In this document: piece after piece, positions 48,503-56,689 of the stretch
How the letters are laid out: each line of letters starts with the position of its first letter
Position numbering within the stretch: the stretch's first letter is position 1
Assembly (NCBI RefSeq): GCF_003254545.1
Contig: NZ_QJRH01000060.1
Location: forward strand, 62,001 to 126,000
Direction: 5' to 3'
DNA from: Flavobacterium tistrianum
GTDB taxonomy: Bacteria > Bacteroidota > Bacteroidia > Flavobacteriales > Flavobacteriaceae
Length of the DNA: 64,000 nucleotides
Notes under the pieces: model-generated
Told to the model about the DNA's origin: nothing
Databases searched by the model: none
What the model saw: the letters and a program-made list of their open reading frames with translations, nothing else
Translations under genes and position numbers: made by a program

Positions 48503-49162
48503 ATGGCGACTAAAAAAAAGACAATCACAAAGGATGATATAGTCTCAAAATACATGAATGAAGTTTTAGAAAAAGGTCAAAAACCAAAATCAGTTTATCA
48601 TTTTGCAAAGGAAAATGATTTTACAGAAGCTGAGTTTTATGCTTTTTTTGGAACATTAGAAGGTTTAGAAAAAGAAATATTCCGACTGTTTTTTGAAAAT
48701 ACAGTCAATCTTCTTCATAAGAACGAAGAATATCAAGGATATGATATGAAAAACAAAATGCTGAGTTTTTATTTTACTTTTTTCGAAATACTTACTGCCA
48801 ATAGAAGCTATGTCTTGCAATCGCTTAAGATTGACAGAAATCCGCTTAAAAATTTAGTACAGCTAACCACACTTCGAAATAGTTTTAAAGAATATGTTTC
48901 TGAAATCCTGACAGACGATTACAGACTAGAACAGGAAAAGTTTCAAAAGTTTCAGGAAAAAGCCATTCAGGAATCTTCTTGGTTGCAATTAATGTTGACG
49001 ATTAAATTCTGGATGGAAGATGAATCTCCTGCTTTTGAGAAAACCGATATTTTCATTGAAAAATCAGTTAATGCATCGTTTGAATTAATGAATGTAGCAC
49101 CAATGAATCATCTGATAGATTTCGGAAAATTTTTGTTCAAAGAAAAAGTATACAGCAGATAA
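48503..49162 (+). CDS. TetR-type transcriptional regulator
   Basis: The 219-residue all-helical protein has an N-terminal region with the TetR helix-turn-helix pattern (KKTITKDDIVSKYMNEVLEKG, then VYHFAKENDFTEAEFYAFFGTLEGLEKEIF, about residues 5-60). The long C-terminal ligand/dimer domain includes LMLTIKFWMEDESPAFEKTDIFIEKSV. Its stop overlaps the start of the following ABC1/UbiB kinase gene (TAATG). The effector is unknown. The neighbouring inverted repeat may be its own operator. Confidence 0.82.
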   Translation: MATKKKTITKDDIVSKYMNEVLEKGQKPKSVYHFAKENDFTEAEFYAFFGTLEGLEKEIFRLFFENTVNLLHKNEEYQGYDMKNKMLSFYFTFFEILTANRSYVLQSLKIDRNPLKNLVQLTTLRNSFKEYVSEILTDDYRLEQEKFQKFQEKAIQESSWLQLMLTIKFWMEDESPAFEKTDIFIEKSVNASFELMNVAPMNHLIDFGKFLFKEKVYSR

Positions 49163-50465
49163 TGAAAACAATCGATTATATTCCGACCTCAAAAATAGAA
49201 AGAGCAGGAAAATTGGTTCAGACAGGTGCTAAAATTGGTGTAAACTATGTAAAGCATTATGCTGAAAAAATAGTAAATCCCGATCTGACGCGTGATAAAC
49301 TAAACGAGAATAATGCCGAAGATATTTATGACGGACTAAAAAGCTTGAAAGGAAGCGCACTAAAAGTAGCGCAGATGTTAAGCATGGATAAGAACTTTTT
49401 GCCACAGGCTTATGTAGAAAAGTTTTCTTTATCTCAGTTTTCTGTTCCGCCGCTATCTGCTCCATTGGTTTAAAAACTTTTAAAAATAATTTTGGAAAAA
49501 CACCTTATGAGATTTTTGACGAATTCAATCCAAATTCGGTAAACGCGGCAAGTATTGGCCAAGTGCATTTGGCAAAGAAAAATGACAAAAAACTAGCAGT
49601 TAAAATTCAATATCCGGGCGTAGCCAATAGTATTTCGTCAGATTTGGCTTTGGTAAAACCAATTGCAATTAGAATGTTTAACCTTCAAGGAAAAGATTCT
49701 GATAAATATTTTAAAGAAGTTGAAGACAAACTAATTGAAGAAACAAACTATTTACTGGAATTAAAACAAAGTCAAGAAGTTGTAGAGGCGTGCAGTAAAA
49801 TAGAAAATATCAGTTTCCCGAATTACTATCCAGAGTTTTCGTCAGAGAAAATCATTACAATGGATTGGATGACGGGAATTCATCTTTCTGAATTTACAGC
49901 TGTAAATAAAGATCAAGAAGTGGGCGACAAATTAGGTCAAGCACTTTGGGATTTTTACATGTATCAAGTGCATGTTTTGCGAAAAGTGCATGCAGATCCG
50001 CATCCGGGAAATTTTTTGGTAGATGATAAAAACCAATTAATTGCTTTGGATTTCGGTTGTATGAAACAGATTCCAGATGATTTCTACATTCCGTATTTTG
50101 AATTAATCAATAAAAACATACTCTCAGATCCAAATCTTTTTAATCAAAAATTATTCGAATTAGAAGTTCTAAGAGCAGATGATTCAGCTTCAGAAATAGA
50201 ATATTTTACTAATATGTTTTTTGATTTGCTGTCTCTGTTTACGAAACCCTTTCAGAATGATTCCTTTGATTTTTCAGACGAGAAATTTTTTAATGACATA
50301 GCAGTATTAGGAAAACGTTTTTCAACCGACACTAATCTTAGAAAGATGAACGGAAACCGTGGGTCTAAGCACTTTATTTATATGAACCGTACTTTCTTTG
50401 GCTTATATAATTTAATGTTTGATTTGAAAGCGAAGATTGTGGTAGATAATTATTTGAAATACTAA
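49162..50465 (+). pseudogene. ABC1/AarF/UbiB atypical kinase gene interrupted by a single-base frameshift
   Basis: Frame 1 (49162-49473) encodes the N-terminal ABC1 signature (KGSALKVAQMLSMDKNFLPQ, the KxGQ-type motif) and then hits a stop right after SVPPLSAPLV. The homologous continuation is in the next frame: LKTFKNNFGKTPYEIFDEFN, SVNAASIGQVHLAKKNDKKLAVKIQYPG, a catalytic loop with VHADPHPGNFL and IALDFGCMK, to 50465. One missing T near 49469-49471 explains the break; restoring it gives about 434 residues, the usual length. Kinase motifs are intact, so the lesion is recent or a sequencing error. The family acts on lipid/quinone metabolism. A start at 49563 could give a partial protein lacking the N-terminus. 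Confidence 0.88.
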
Positions 50466-50522
50466 GGTTTAGTTTCTTTTGTTTCAGGTTTAAAGTTTCA
50501 AGTTGATGAACTTTATATATAG

Positions 50523-50560
50523 AACTTTGTCAAAGTTTTAAACTTTGACAAAGTTTTTTT
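50523..50560. repeat. Palindrome copy 2, also a probable terminator
   Basis: AACTTTGTCAAAGTTT, a central T and AAACTTTGACAAAGTT form 16-bp arms, followed by a T run, 58 bp after the ABC1 gene. The same core palindrome occurs at 13186-13214. The T run suggests it ends transcription of the TetR-ABC1 unit. Confidence 0.75.
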
Positions 50561-50567
50561 GTTTAGT

Positions 50568-50669
50568 TTGTCATCTCGACGAAGGAGAGATCACACTAGA
50601 AACTCCGCACAGAATTTTGTCAATCTTTGTCGATTTACGAGTGTGATCCTTTGTTCCTCAGGATGACAA
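50568..50669. repeat. 104-bp-type palindromic intergenic element, copy C
   Basis: This 102-bp element starts TTGTCATCTCGACGAAGGAG and ends CCTCAGGATGACAA. Its core holds GTCAATCTTTGTCGATTT and AACTCCGCA, in the orientation of copy B. It lies between the ABC1 pseudogene and the convergent photolyase gene. Confidence 0.8.
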
Positions 50670-50710
50670 GATTGGGGATAATTGGAATTTGGAATTTAAA
50701 AATTTGGAAT

Positions 50711-52006
50711 TTATTTAACTATTCCCTTTTTGTAAGTCGCAATCGCGCGATCTCTAGCAAAAGCATGATCAACCATTGGTTCGTTGTATCCAAGATCAAA
50801 CTCAGGAATCCATTTGCGGATGTATTCTCCTTTTGGATCAAATTTCTTTTGTTGAATTTCGGGATTAAAAACTCTAAAATAAGGCGCAGCATCACAACCT
50901 GTTCCTGCCGCCCATTGCCAGTTTCCTACGTTTGAAGCCAATTCAAAATCTAAAAGTTTTTCTGCAAAATAAGCTTCGCCCCATTGCCAATTGATAAGCA
51001 AGTGTTTGCAGAGAAAACTTGCGACAACCATGCGCACACGATTATGCATATAGCCAGTTTCGTTTAACTGACGCATTCCAGCATCAACCATCGGGTATCC
51101 GGTTGTTCCAGAACACCATCGTTTGAAATCTTCTTCGTTATTTCGCCATTGAATTCCGTCATAATTAGATTTGAAATTATGATTGACGCAATTCGGAAAA
51201 CTAAACAGAATCTGAATAAAGAATTCTCGCCATATTAATTCACTTAAAAAGGTCTGATTTTTTCGGTTTGCCCAATTTACTAATTTACGAATACTCACAG
51301 TTCCGAAACGCAAATGCGGAGAAAGATAAGAGGTGCTGTCTAAAGCTGGAAAATCTCGTGTTTCTTTATAATTAGCAATTTGAGATAAATTATGCGGTTG
51401 AACTTTTATAGAACTTCTTTCGAAACCTATTTCAACTAAATCTGGAAACTTGAATTTGTTTTTAGCAAAATTAGATTGATATGAAGTAGAATCATATTCT
51501 GTAGCTGATCCTAAAAAATGATATTTTTCCAGCCATTTATTTTTATAAGGCGTGTAAACCGTATATGGAAGTCCGTCCGCTTTTGTGATTTCTTTTTCTT
51601 CAAAAATGACATGGTCTTTATAAAAGAAAGTTTCAGTGTTATTTTCTTTTAATAATGCCGTTATAGCTGTGTCACGTTTGATAGCAAAAGGTTCATAATC
51701 TTTATTGAAGAAAACGTTTTGAATATCAAATTCCTCAATTAACGATTTCCAAACTTCTGTAGTTTTTCCTTTTTTTATTAAAATAGAAGAATCAAGTTTA
51801 TTTAATTCTGAGTTTATTTTTTCAAGTGAATCATAAATAAAAGTTACTCTGGCATCATTTTTTGGAAGATGTTCTAAAATATCATCATCGAAAATAAAAA
51901 GAGGTACAACAGGAAAATCAGTTTGCAAAGCATGAAATAATCCTGTATTGTCTTCTAAACGCAAATCACGTCTAAACCAGAATAAAGTAACTTTTTGTTT
52001 TGTCAT
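50711..52006 (-). CDS. phrB: Deoxyribodipyrimidine photolyase (class I CPD type, cryptochrome/photolyase family)
   Basis: The 431-residue flavoprotein has an N-terminal antenna-binding domain (VTLFWFRRDLRLEDNTGLFHAL) and a C-terminal FAD domain with SELIWREFFIQILFSFP, GTTGYPMVDAGMRQL, TGYMHNRVRMVVASFL and GNWQWAAGTGCDAAPYFRVFNP. These match light-driven repair of cyclobutane pyrimidine dimers. It is the last gene of the minus-strand cluster carH-crtI-crtB-crtZ-srpbcc, so light-induced DNA repair and pigment genes are grouped. The N-terminus at 52006 is the expected one. Confidence 0.92.
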   Translation of the reverse strand: MTKQKVTLFWFRRDLRLEDNTGLFHALQTDFPVVPLFIFDDDILEHLPKNDARVTFIYDSLEKINSELNKLDSSILIKKGKTTEVWKSLIEEFDIQNVFFNKDYEPFAIKRDTAITALLKENNTETFFYKDHVIFEEKEITKADGLPYTVYTPYKNKWLEKYHFLGSATEYDSTSYQSNFAKNKFKFPDLVEIGFERSSIKVQPHNLSQIANYKETRDFPALDSTSYLSPHLRFGTVSIRKLVNWANRKNQTFLSELIWREFFIQILFSFPNCVNHNFKSNYDGIQWRNNEEDFKRWCSGTTGYPMVDAGMRQLNETGYMHNRVRMVVASFLCKHLLINWQWGEAYFAEKLLDFELASNVGNWQWAAGTGCDAAPYFRVFNPEIQQKKFDPKGEYIRKWIPEFDLGYNEPMVDHAFARDRAIATYKKGIVK

Positions 52007-52057
52007 TGGTTTGTCTTAATAAAGTAATTTTAAAGGTTTTTATTTCGCATCAAATAG

Positions 52058-52137
52058 CTCGCAAAGGCGCTAAGTCGCAAAGCAATTCTTTCTCAGGCCT
52101 TTGCAAATAAAAGATTGCGACTTAGCGTCTTTGTGAG
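52058..52137. repeat. Imperfect 23-bp inverted repeat upstream of the photolyase gene
   Basis: CTCGCAAAGGCGCTAAGTCGCAA (52058-52080) pairs with 52115-52137 with two mismatches. The hairpin lies between the SRPBCC and photolyase genes and differs in sequence from the 104-bp family. Confidence 0.65.
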
Positions 52138-52154
52138 ATTAAAAAATCTGCGAC

Positions 52155-52622
52155 TTATTTTTTAGAATTAAACAATTCTTCGATTTTATTAAATCTGTAA
52201 TCGAAAATGCTTTTCAATTTATTTTTTACGACCAATCGGTTCATAATTCTGCCTAGAATTCCGAATGGGAGAGCGTAATGAACAATGTCTGTCATTTTTG
52301 TTCCGCCATCAGGTGTTGGTTCAAAGAAATGTTTGTGATGCCAAAGTTTATAAGGTCCGAATTGCTGAATGTCTACAAAATACTCATTTTCTTGGCAAGC
52401 CGTAATTTCGGTTACCCAAGACATTTTGATTCCAAAAAGTGGTTTTAAAGTGTAGGTAATTATTTGTCCGTGATACATGCGCTTGCCATCATAATCTTGA
52501 ATTTGAAAATTCATGTTATCAAGTGTAATGGTCTGCAAGTTTTTTGGACTTGAGAAAAAATCCCAGCAATCTTCTACACTTGCATTGATATGCTGTACTG
52601 TTACTATCTTGTATAATTTCAT
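52155..52622 (-). CDS. SRPBCC (START-like) ligand-binding protein
   Basis: A 155-residue protein from the ATG at 52622 (an upstream in-frame extension overlaps the crtZ 3' end and is rejected). It starts MKLYKIVTVQHINASVEDCW and has the helix-grip fold pattern with TDIVHYALPFGILGRIMNRL near the end, as in polyketide cyclase/dehydrase-type SRPBCC proteins of flavobacterial carotenoid clusters. Such proteins bind hydrophobic molecules. Here it lies 34 bp after crtZ, so a carotenoid-linked role (binding or delivering pigment intermediates) is possible but unproven. Confidence 0.82.
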   Translation of the reverse strand: MKLYKIVTVQHINASVEDCWDFFSSPKNLQTITLDNMNFQIQDYDGKRMYHGQIITYTLKPLFGIKMSWVTEITACQENEYFVDIQQFGPYKLWHHKHFFEPTPDGGTKMTDIVHYALPFGILGRIMNRLVVKNKLKSIFDYRFNKIEELFNSKK

Positions 52623-52656
52623 AATCAAATCGTTCTTTAAAAATGCCCAAATAATG

Positions 52657-53097
52657 TTACATTTTATAATATTTGAATGGTACAAACAACATTCCGAAAC
52701 ATTCTCCTTTTTCTTTTTGTAAATGTTTGTGGTGTATTTTATGAGCCTTTCTAAGTCCGATGAGGTATTTGTTTTTGGTGTTTTTAAACCATTTAAATCG
52801 CTGATGGATTAAAACATCATGAATTAAAAAATAACAAGCGCCATAAAGCGTAATGCCGCATGCAATAAAAAACAAATAATTGAATCCGCCTTCGACACCA
52901 AAATAGAATAAGATAATGCTCGGTGTGGCAAAAATGACAAAGAAAATATCATTACGCTCAAATGTATTTTCGTATTTCGGCTGATGATGATCGGCGTGAA
53001 AATACCACATAAAACCATGCATGACATATTTGTGAGTTAACCACGTAACACATTCCATGAACAGAAAAACGCCTAAAAAGATTAAAAAAGAAATCAT
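52657..53097 (-). CDS. crtZ: Beta-carotene hydroxylase, CrtZ type
   Basis: The 146-residue integral membrane di-iron hydroxylase shows the histidine clusters HKYVMHG (about residues 17-23), HADHHQP (34-40), HDVLIHQR (95-102) and HKIHHKHLQ (118-126). It adds 3-hydroxyl groups to beta-carotene to give zeaxanthin. It follows crtB in the same direction, but with a 104-bp palindromic element between them, so expression may be lower or separately controlled. A lycopene cyclase gene (crtY), which would supply its substrate, is not in this cluster. Confidence 0.92.
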   Translation of the reverse strand: MISFLIFLGVFLFMECVTWLTHKYVMHGFMWYFHADHHQPKYENTFERNDIFFVIFATPSIILFYFGVEGGFNYLFFIACGITLYGACYFLIHDVLIHQRFKWFKNTKNKYLIGLRKAHKIHHKHLQKEKGECFGMLFVPFKYYKM

Positions 53098-53214
53098 TTT
53101 GTATATGTTGATGTTTTAAAATTATCGTTTTATTGTTTTTGAGTTTAGCTTTAAATTATAAAAGGTTGACTCAAAAGGATTTTGTTGTTTTTTAAGTCTG
53201 CGATTCTCTCAATC

Positions 53215-53318
53215 TTGTCATTTCGACCGAAGGGAGAAATCACACTAGTTGATCGACAAAGATTAATTCTTCGCATTGCGGAGTTCCGAGTGTGATTCCT
53301 CGTCCCTCGGAATGACTA
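53215..53318. repeat. 104-bp-type palindromic intergenic element, copy D
   Basis: It starts TTGTCATTTCGACCGAAGGG and ends CTCGGAATGACTAA. The core GATCGACAAAGATTAATT and TTGCGGAGTTCC is in the orientation of copy A. It lies 8 bp from the crtB stop, inside the carotenoid cluster between crtB and crtZ. Confidence 0.8.
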
Positions 53319-53326
53319 ACTATGGG

Positions 53327-54166
53327 TTAAACCATTTTCAATTTATAAGTCACAAAAGACTGCGCCAAAAGGCCCGCTTTTGTATAATTGGAAACTCGAA
53401 TTCTGGAATTTCCAATTTCGTAATAAGGTGTGTTTTTTAATTTTTGAAGCAGTTTTTTATAGTAAACATAAGCAGTGTAAACTCCAAATTTGGCTTCGAT
53501 TGGCAGTTTTACAATTCCTTGATAAGCAATTCTGAAATCTTCTTCAATTTCTTTGATAATCTGATTTTTTGCATCTTCGTTAAAGTTGTTCAGATTTATG
53601 CCTGGGAAATAAGAACGGTTTAAAATTGTGTTGTCATCTTTTAAATCTCTCAGAAAATTTACTTTCTGAAATGCCGAACCCAAACGCATAGCTTCATATT
53701 TCAGCTGTTCGTATTTGTGCTCTTTTCCAGCGACAAAAACTTTCAAACACATTAAACCTACAACATCGGCAGAACCGTAAATGTAATCGATGTATTCGGT
53801 TTGTGTCTGATAGTTTGATTTTATAAGGTCCATTTTCATACTTTGTAGAAAAGCCTGAACGAGATCGTCGGTAATATTGTATTCTTTTACCGTTTGCTGA
53901 AAAGAATTCAAAATCGGATTTAAGCTGATGCCTAATTCCATTGCTTTATAATATTCTTTTTCAAAATCTTCAATCAGATATTCTTTTTCATAGCCATGAA
54001 AAGAATCTACAATTTCATCGGCAAAACGCACAAATCCATAAATGCTGTAAATAGCATCACGAATACTTGGCGAAAGCATTTTTACAGCAAGGGAAAATGA
54101 GGTACTGTAATTTTTGGTAACCAATTTGCTGCATTTGAAAGAAACGGCGTCGAATAGTGATTTCAT
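53327..54166 (-). CDS. crtB: Phytoene synthase
   Basis: The 279-residue enzyme condenses two geranylgeranyl diphosphates to phytoene. The first aspartate-rich motif, YGFVRFADEIVDSF (about residues 43-56), and the second, FQKVNFLRDLKDDN (about 166-179), bind the magnesium-diphosphates. KNYSTSFSLAVKML near the N-terminus is the usual family start. It begins 3 bp after the crtI stop, a tight operon. Confidence 0.94.
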   Translation of the reverse strand: MKSLFDAVSFKCSKLVTKNYSTSFSLAVKMLSPSIRDAIYSIYGFVRFADEIVDSFHGYEKEYLIEDFEKEYYKAMELGISLNPILNSFQQTVKEYNITDDLVQAFLQSMKMDLIKSNYQTQTEYIDYIYGSADVVGLMCLKVFVAGKEHKYEQLKYEAMRLGSAFQKVNFLRDLKDDNTILNRSYFPGINLNNFNEDAKNQIIKEIEEDFRIAYQGIVKLPIEAKFGVYTAYVYYKKLLQKLKNTPYYEIGNSRIRVSNYTKAGLLAQSFVTYKLKMV

Positions 54167-54169
54167 TTT

Positions 54170-55636
54170 TTAAGATCTAAAAGATTTTTGAATTAATTCA
54201 GCTGCTAGTTTTCCTGAAATTAAAGCAGGCGGAACACCTGGACCAGGAACGGTTAATTGTCCTGTAAAAAATAGATTCCTGACTTTTTTACTTTTTAATT
54301 TTGGTCTTAAAAAAGCCGTTTGCAATAAAGTATTGGCCATTCCGTAAGCATTTCCTTTGTACGCATTATAGTCTGCTACAAAGTCGTTTTTGCAGAATGA
54401 TCTCTTAAAGATAATGTTATTTTTAATTTCTTGTTGGGTAAGTTCCTCAAATCGAGAAATGATTTTTTCGAAATATTTTTCTCTTAGTTCCTCTGTATCT
54501 TCAATTCCGGGAGCAAGAGGAATTAAGAAAAAACCAGATTCCATTCCTTCTGGCGCTGCGGTTTTATCTGTTTTGGATGGAAAATTGGCGTAGAATAACG
54601 GTGCTTCTGGCCACTTTGGCTGATCGTAAATAGCGGCTGCATGCTGGTTGAAATCAACATCAAAGAACAAAGCATGATGCGATATGTTTTCTATTTTTTT
54701 ATTAAAACCAATAAAAAATAGGAGAGAAGAAGGTGCAAAAACTCTATTCTCCCAATATTTTTCTGAATACATTCTGTGTTCTTTTTCTAGTAAAGTTTCA
54801 GAATGCTGATAATCTGCTCCGCTTAAAACAATATCTGCTTTTATGGTTTGTCCGTTAATCACAATTCCTGTTGCTATCTTATTTTCAACAAGAATCTTTT
54901 CTATTGGCGAATTGGTTTTAATTGTTACACCAAGTTCCAACGCTAGTTTTTCGATTCCTCGAATGACATCAAACATTCCCGTTTTAGGATGCCAAGTTCC
55001 GAGGCCGAAATCGGCATAATTCATAAAATTGTAAAACGATGGAGTTTTGGCAGGTTTTGCTCCGAGAAATAAAACGGGAAATTCTAGAATCTGAATTAAT
55101 CTTTCATTTTTGAAATTTTTTCGAATATCACTGCTGACATTCTTGAAAAACTGATCAAGCTTTAATGCAGTTTCTTTTGTGATCAATTCAAGAGGAGAAA
55201 TTCCTGGACGATACACCAAATCTTTAATAGCAATGTCATAATTGCTTTTTGCTTGGTCAATAAAGTTTTGCAGTTTTTGACCGCTTCCTTTTTCTATTGT
55301 CTCAAAAGTGTATTTTATTTCTTCTAAATTATCATAAATGCTGATAAAATCATTGATTCCGAAATAAACCCTATAGGCTGGATTTAATTTTATCAGTTCG
55401 TAATAATCAGAAGGTTTTTTGTTGAAATCCTGAAAAAAACGTTCAAAGACATCTGGCATCCAATACCAGCTTGGTCCCATATCAAAAGTGAAACCATCTG
55501 CTTTAAACTGTCTTGCACGTCCGCCAATTGTGCTGTTTTTTTCGTAAACAGTAACCTCGTTTCCTTGTTGGGCAAGGTAACATGCGGCCGCTAAAGAAGA
55601 GAAGCCTGAGCCTATTATTTGAATCGTTTTTCTCAT
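54170..55636 (-). CDS. crtI: Phytoene desaturase
   Basis: The 488-residue flavoenzyme has the Rossmann FAD motif IIGSGFSSLAAACYLAQQG (residues 6-24) with VYEKNSTIGGRARQF, FDMGPSWYWMP and the C-terminal FTGQLTVPGPGVPPALISG. It desaturates phytoene stepwise to lycopene. It starts the pigment operon 39 bp after the carH-type regulator and is followed at once by crtB. All key motifs look intact. Confidence 0.95.
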   Translation of the reverse strand: MRKTIQIIGSGFSSLAAACYLAQQGNEVTVYEKNSTIGGRARQFKADGFTFDMGPSWYWMPDVFERFFQDFNKKPSDYYELIKLNPAYRVYFGINDFISIYDNLEEIKYTFETIEKGSGQKLQNFIDQAKSNYDIAIKDLVYRPGISPLELITKETALKLDQFFKNVSSDIRKNFKNERLIQILEFPVLFLGAKPAKTPSFYNFMNYADFGLGTWHPKTGMFDVIRGIEKLALELGVTIKTNSPIEKILVENKIATGIVINGQTIKADIVLSGADYQHSETLLEKEHRMYSEKYWENRVFAPSSLLFFIGFNKKIENISHHALFFDVDFNQHAAAIYDQPKWPEAPLFYANFPSKTDKTAAPEGMESGFFLIPLAPGIEDTEELREKYFEKIISRFEELTQQEIKNNIIFKRSFCKNDFVADYNAYKGNAYGMANTLLQTAFLRPKLKSKKVRNLFFTGQLTVPGPGVPPALISGKLAAELIQKSFRS

Positions 55637-55675
55637 TTGTTTAACAAATATAAGAAAAACTTAAACAAAAATAAA

Positions 55676-56575
55676 TTAAAGCATGTTAATAGTTTCTTCC
55701 ATCGAATCAAAAATGCGGATTCTGTCGGTCAGGATCTTTTGGTCAATATGTTCTACCATTTTGCCCATAAGCCAGATTTCGTTGTTTTCCTGAAGCAATT
55801 TCTGCCCCATCGATTTAACATACTGATTAATTACGCTTCGATCTGGCTGAACAGTCATGAAAGAAACAAACGTAATGTTTTCAAAATGTTTAGTTAAATC
55901 CTGTAGGTTTTCAATCGGCATGCTTTCTCCCAAATAAATGGTTTTGTAACCCTTATCAAGGATTTCATATTGCAGATATAATAATCCGATCTGATGAATT
56001 TCGTTTAACGGAAGTGACAAAACAAAAATTCGATCGGTTTTTATTGGTTTTCTAATTTGAAGGCTTTCTGTGTAAATCAATATTTTCTGCTTAATCAAAT
56101 GACTCATGAAATGTTCATTGGCAGGAGTGATTGTTTCAGATTGCCATAATAACCCCAACTCTTTTAAAAGAGGTAAAAAATGTTCTTTAAAAACTTCTTT
56201 AAATGTTTTTTCGGTAATAAGCCAATCGAATGTATTGAAGAATAATTCTTGGTCAAAGTTCATCATCGCCATTTTAAAAGAAGTAATGGCGTAGTTTTGA
56301 GAGTTTTTCTTCGAAATTATTTCGCGTACCAATTGAGGAATCTTTTCTTCAGGGTAGGTTGCAATTTTAGAAATCTTATAGCCGTATTCGTGCAGTAATG
56401 TAATGTTTAAAAGTTTCTGCAAATTGTGAAGATTATAAAATCTGATATTAGTATCAGTTCGCATAGGTTCAAGGATGTTGTATCTCTTTTCCCAGATGCG
56501 TATAGTATGCGCTTTTATTCCAGATAAGTTCTCAAGATCTTTAATGCTGAAAACAGTTTTTATATTGTTTATCAT
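55676..56575 (-). CDS. carH: MerR-type regulator with cobalamin-binding photoreceptor domains (CarH-like)
   Basis: The 299-residue protein has a MerR DNA-binding domain (residues 7-76; FSIKDLENLSGIKAHTIRIWEKRYN). A B12-binding cap bundle follows with the CarH signature W-x9-EH (W144, E154-H155), then a Rossmann cobalamin domain with ExHxxG (E192, H194, G197), where H194 is the expected lower cobalt ligand. In known CarH proteins adenosylcobalamin binding in the dark gives a DNA-bound repressor tetramer, and light splits the Co-C bond and releases DNA. The residue after W144 is Gln, where Thermus CarH has the His that ligates cobalt after light. Position upstream of crtI implies control of carotenoids and photolyase. 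Confidence 0.9.
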   Translation of the reverse strand: MINNIKTVFSIKDLENLSGIKAHTIRIWEKRYNILEPMRTDTNIRFYNLHNLQKLLNITLLHEYGYKISKIATYPEEKIPQLVREIISKKNSQNYAITSFKMAMMNFDQELFFNTFDWLITEKTFKEVFKEHFLPLLKELGLLWQSETITPANEHFMSHLIKQKILIYTESLQIRKPIKTDRIFVLSLPLNEIHQIGLLYLQYEILDKGYKTIYLGESMPIENLQDLTKHFENITFVSFMTVQPDRSVINQYVKSMGQKLLQENNEIWLMGKMVEHIDQKILTDRIRIFDSMEETINML

Positions 56576-56593
56576 TTTTCGCGATTAAGTCAA

Positions 56594-56689
56594 CAAATGT
56601 AAAATAAAATCTTAGATTCGGCCTTAAAACTACATTAAAAAGATAGAGGATTAGAGGTTTAGGTATTTAAAATATATTTTTTACCTAAA
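56594..56689 (-). promoter_or_regulatory. carH promoter region with inverted AGGTA motifs (candidate CarH operator)
   Basis: A TACATTTG element (56601-56594 on the minus strand) lies near the carH start. Upstream, TTTAGGTA (56658-56665) and TACCTAAA (56682-56689) form an inverted repeat, and a third AGGTA follows at 56693. Arrangement upstream of a MerR-type repressor gene suggests autoregulation; the match is by position only. Confidence 0.35.
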
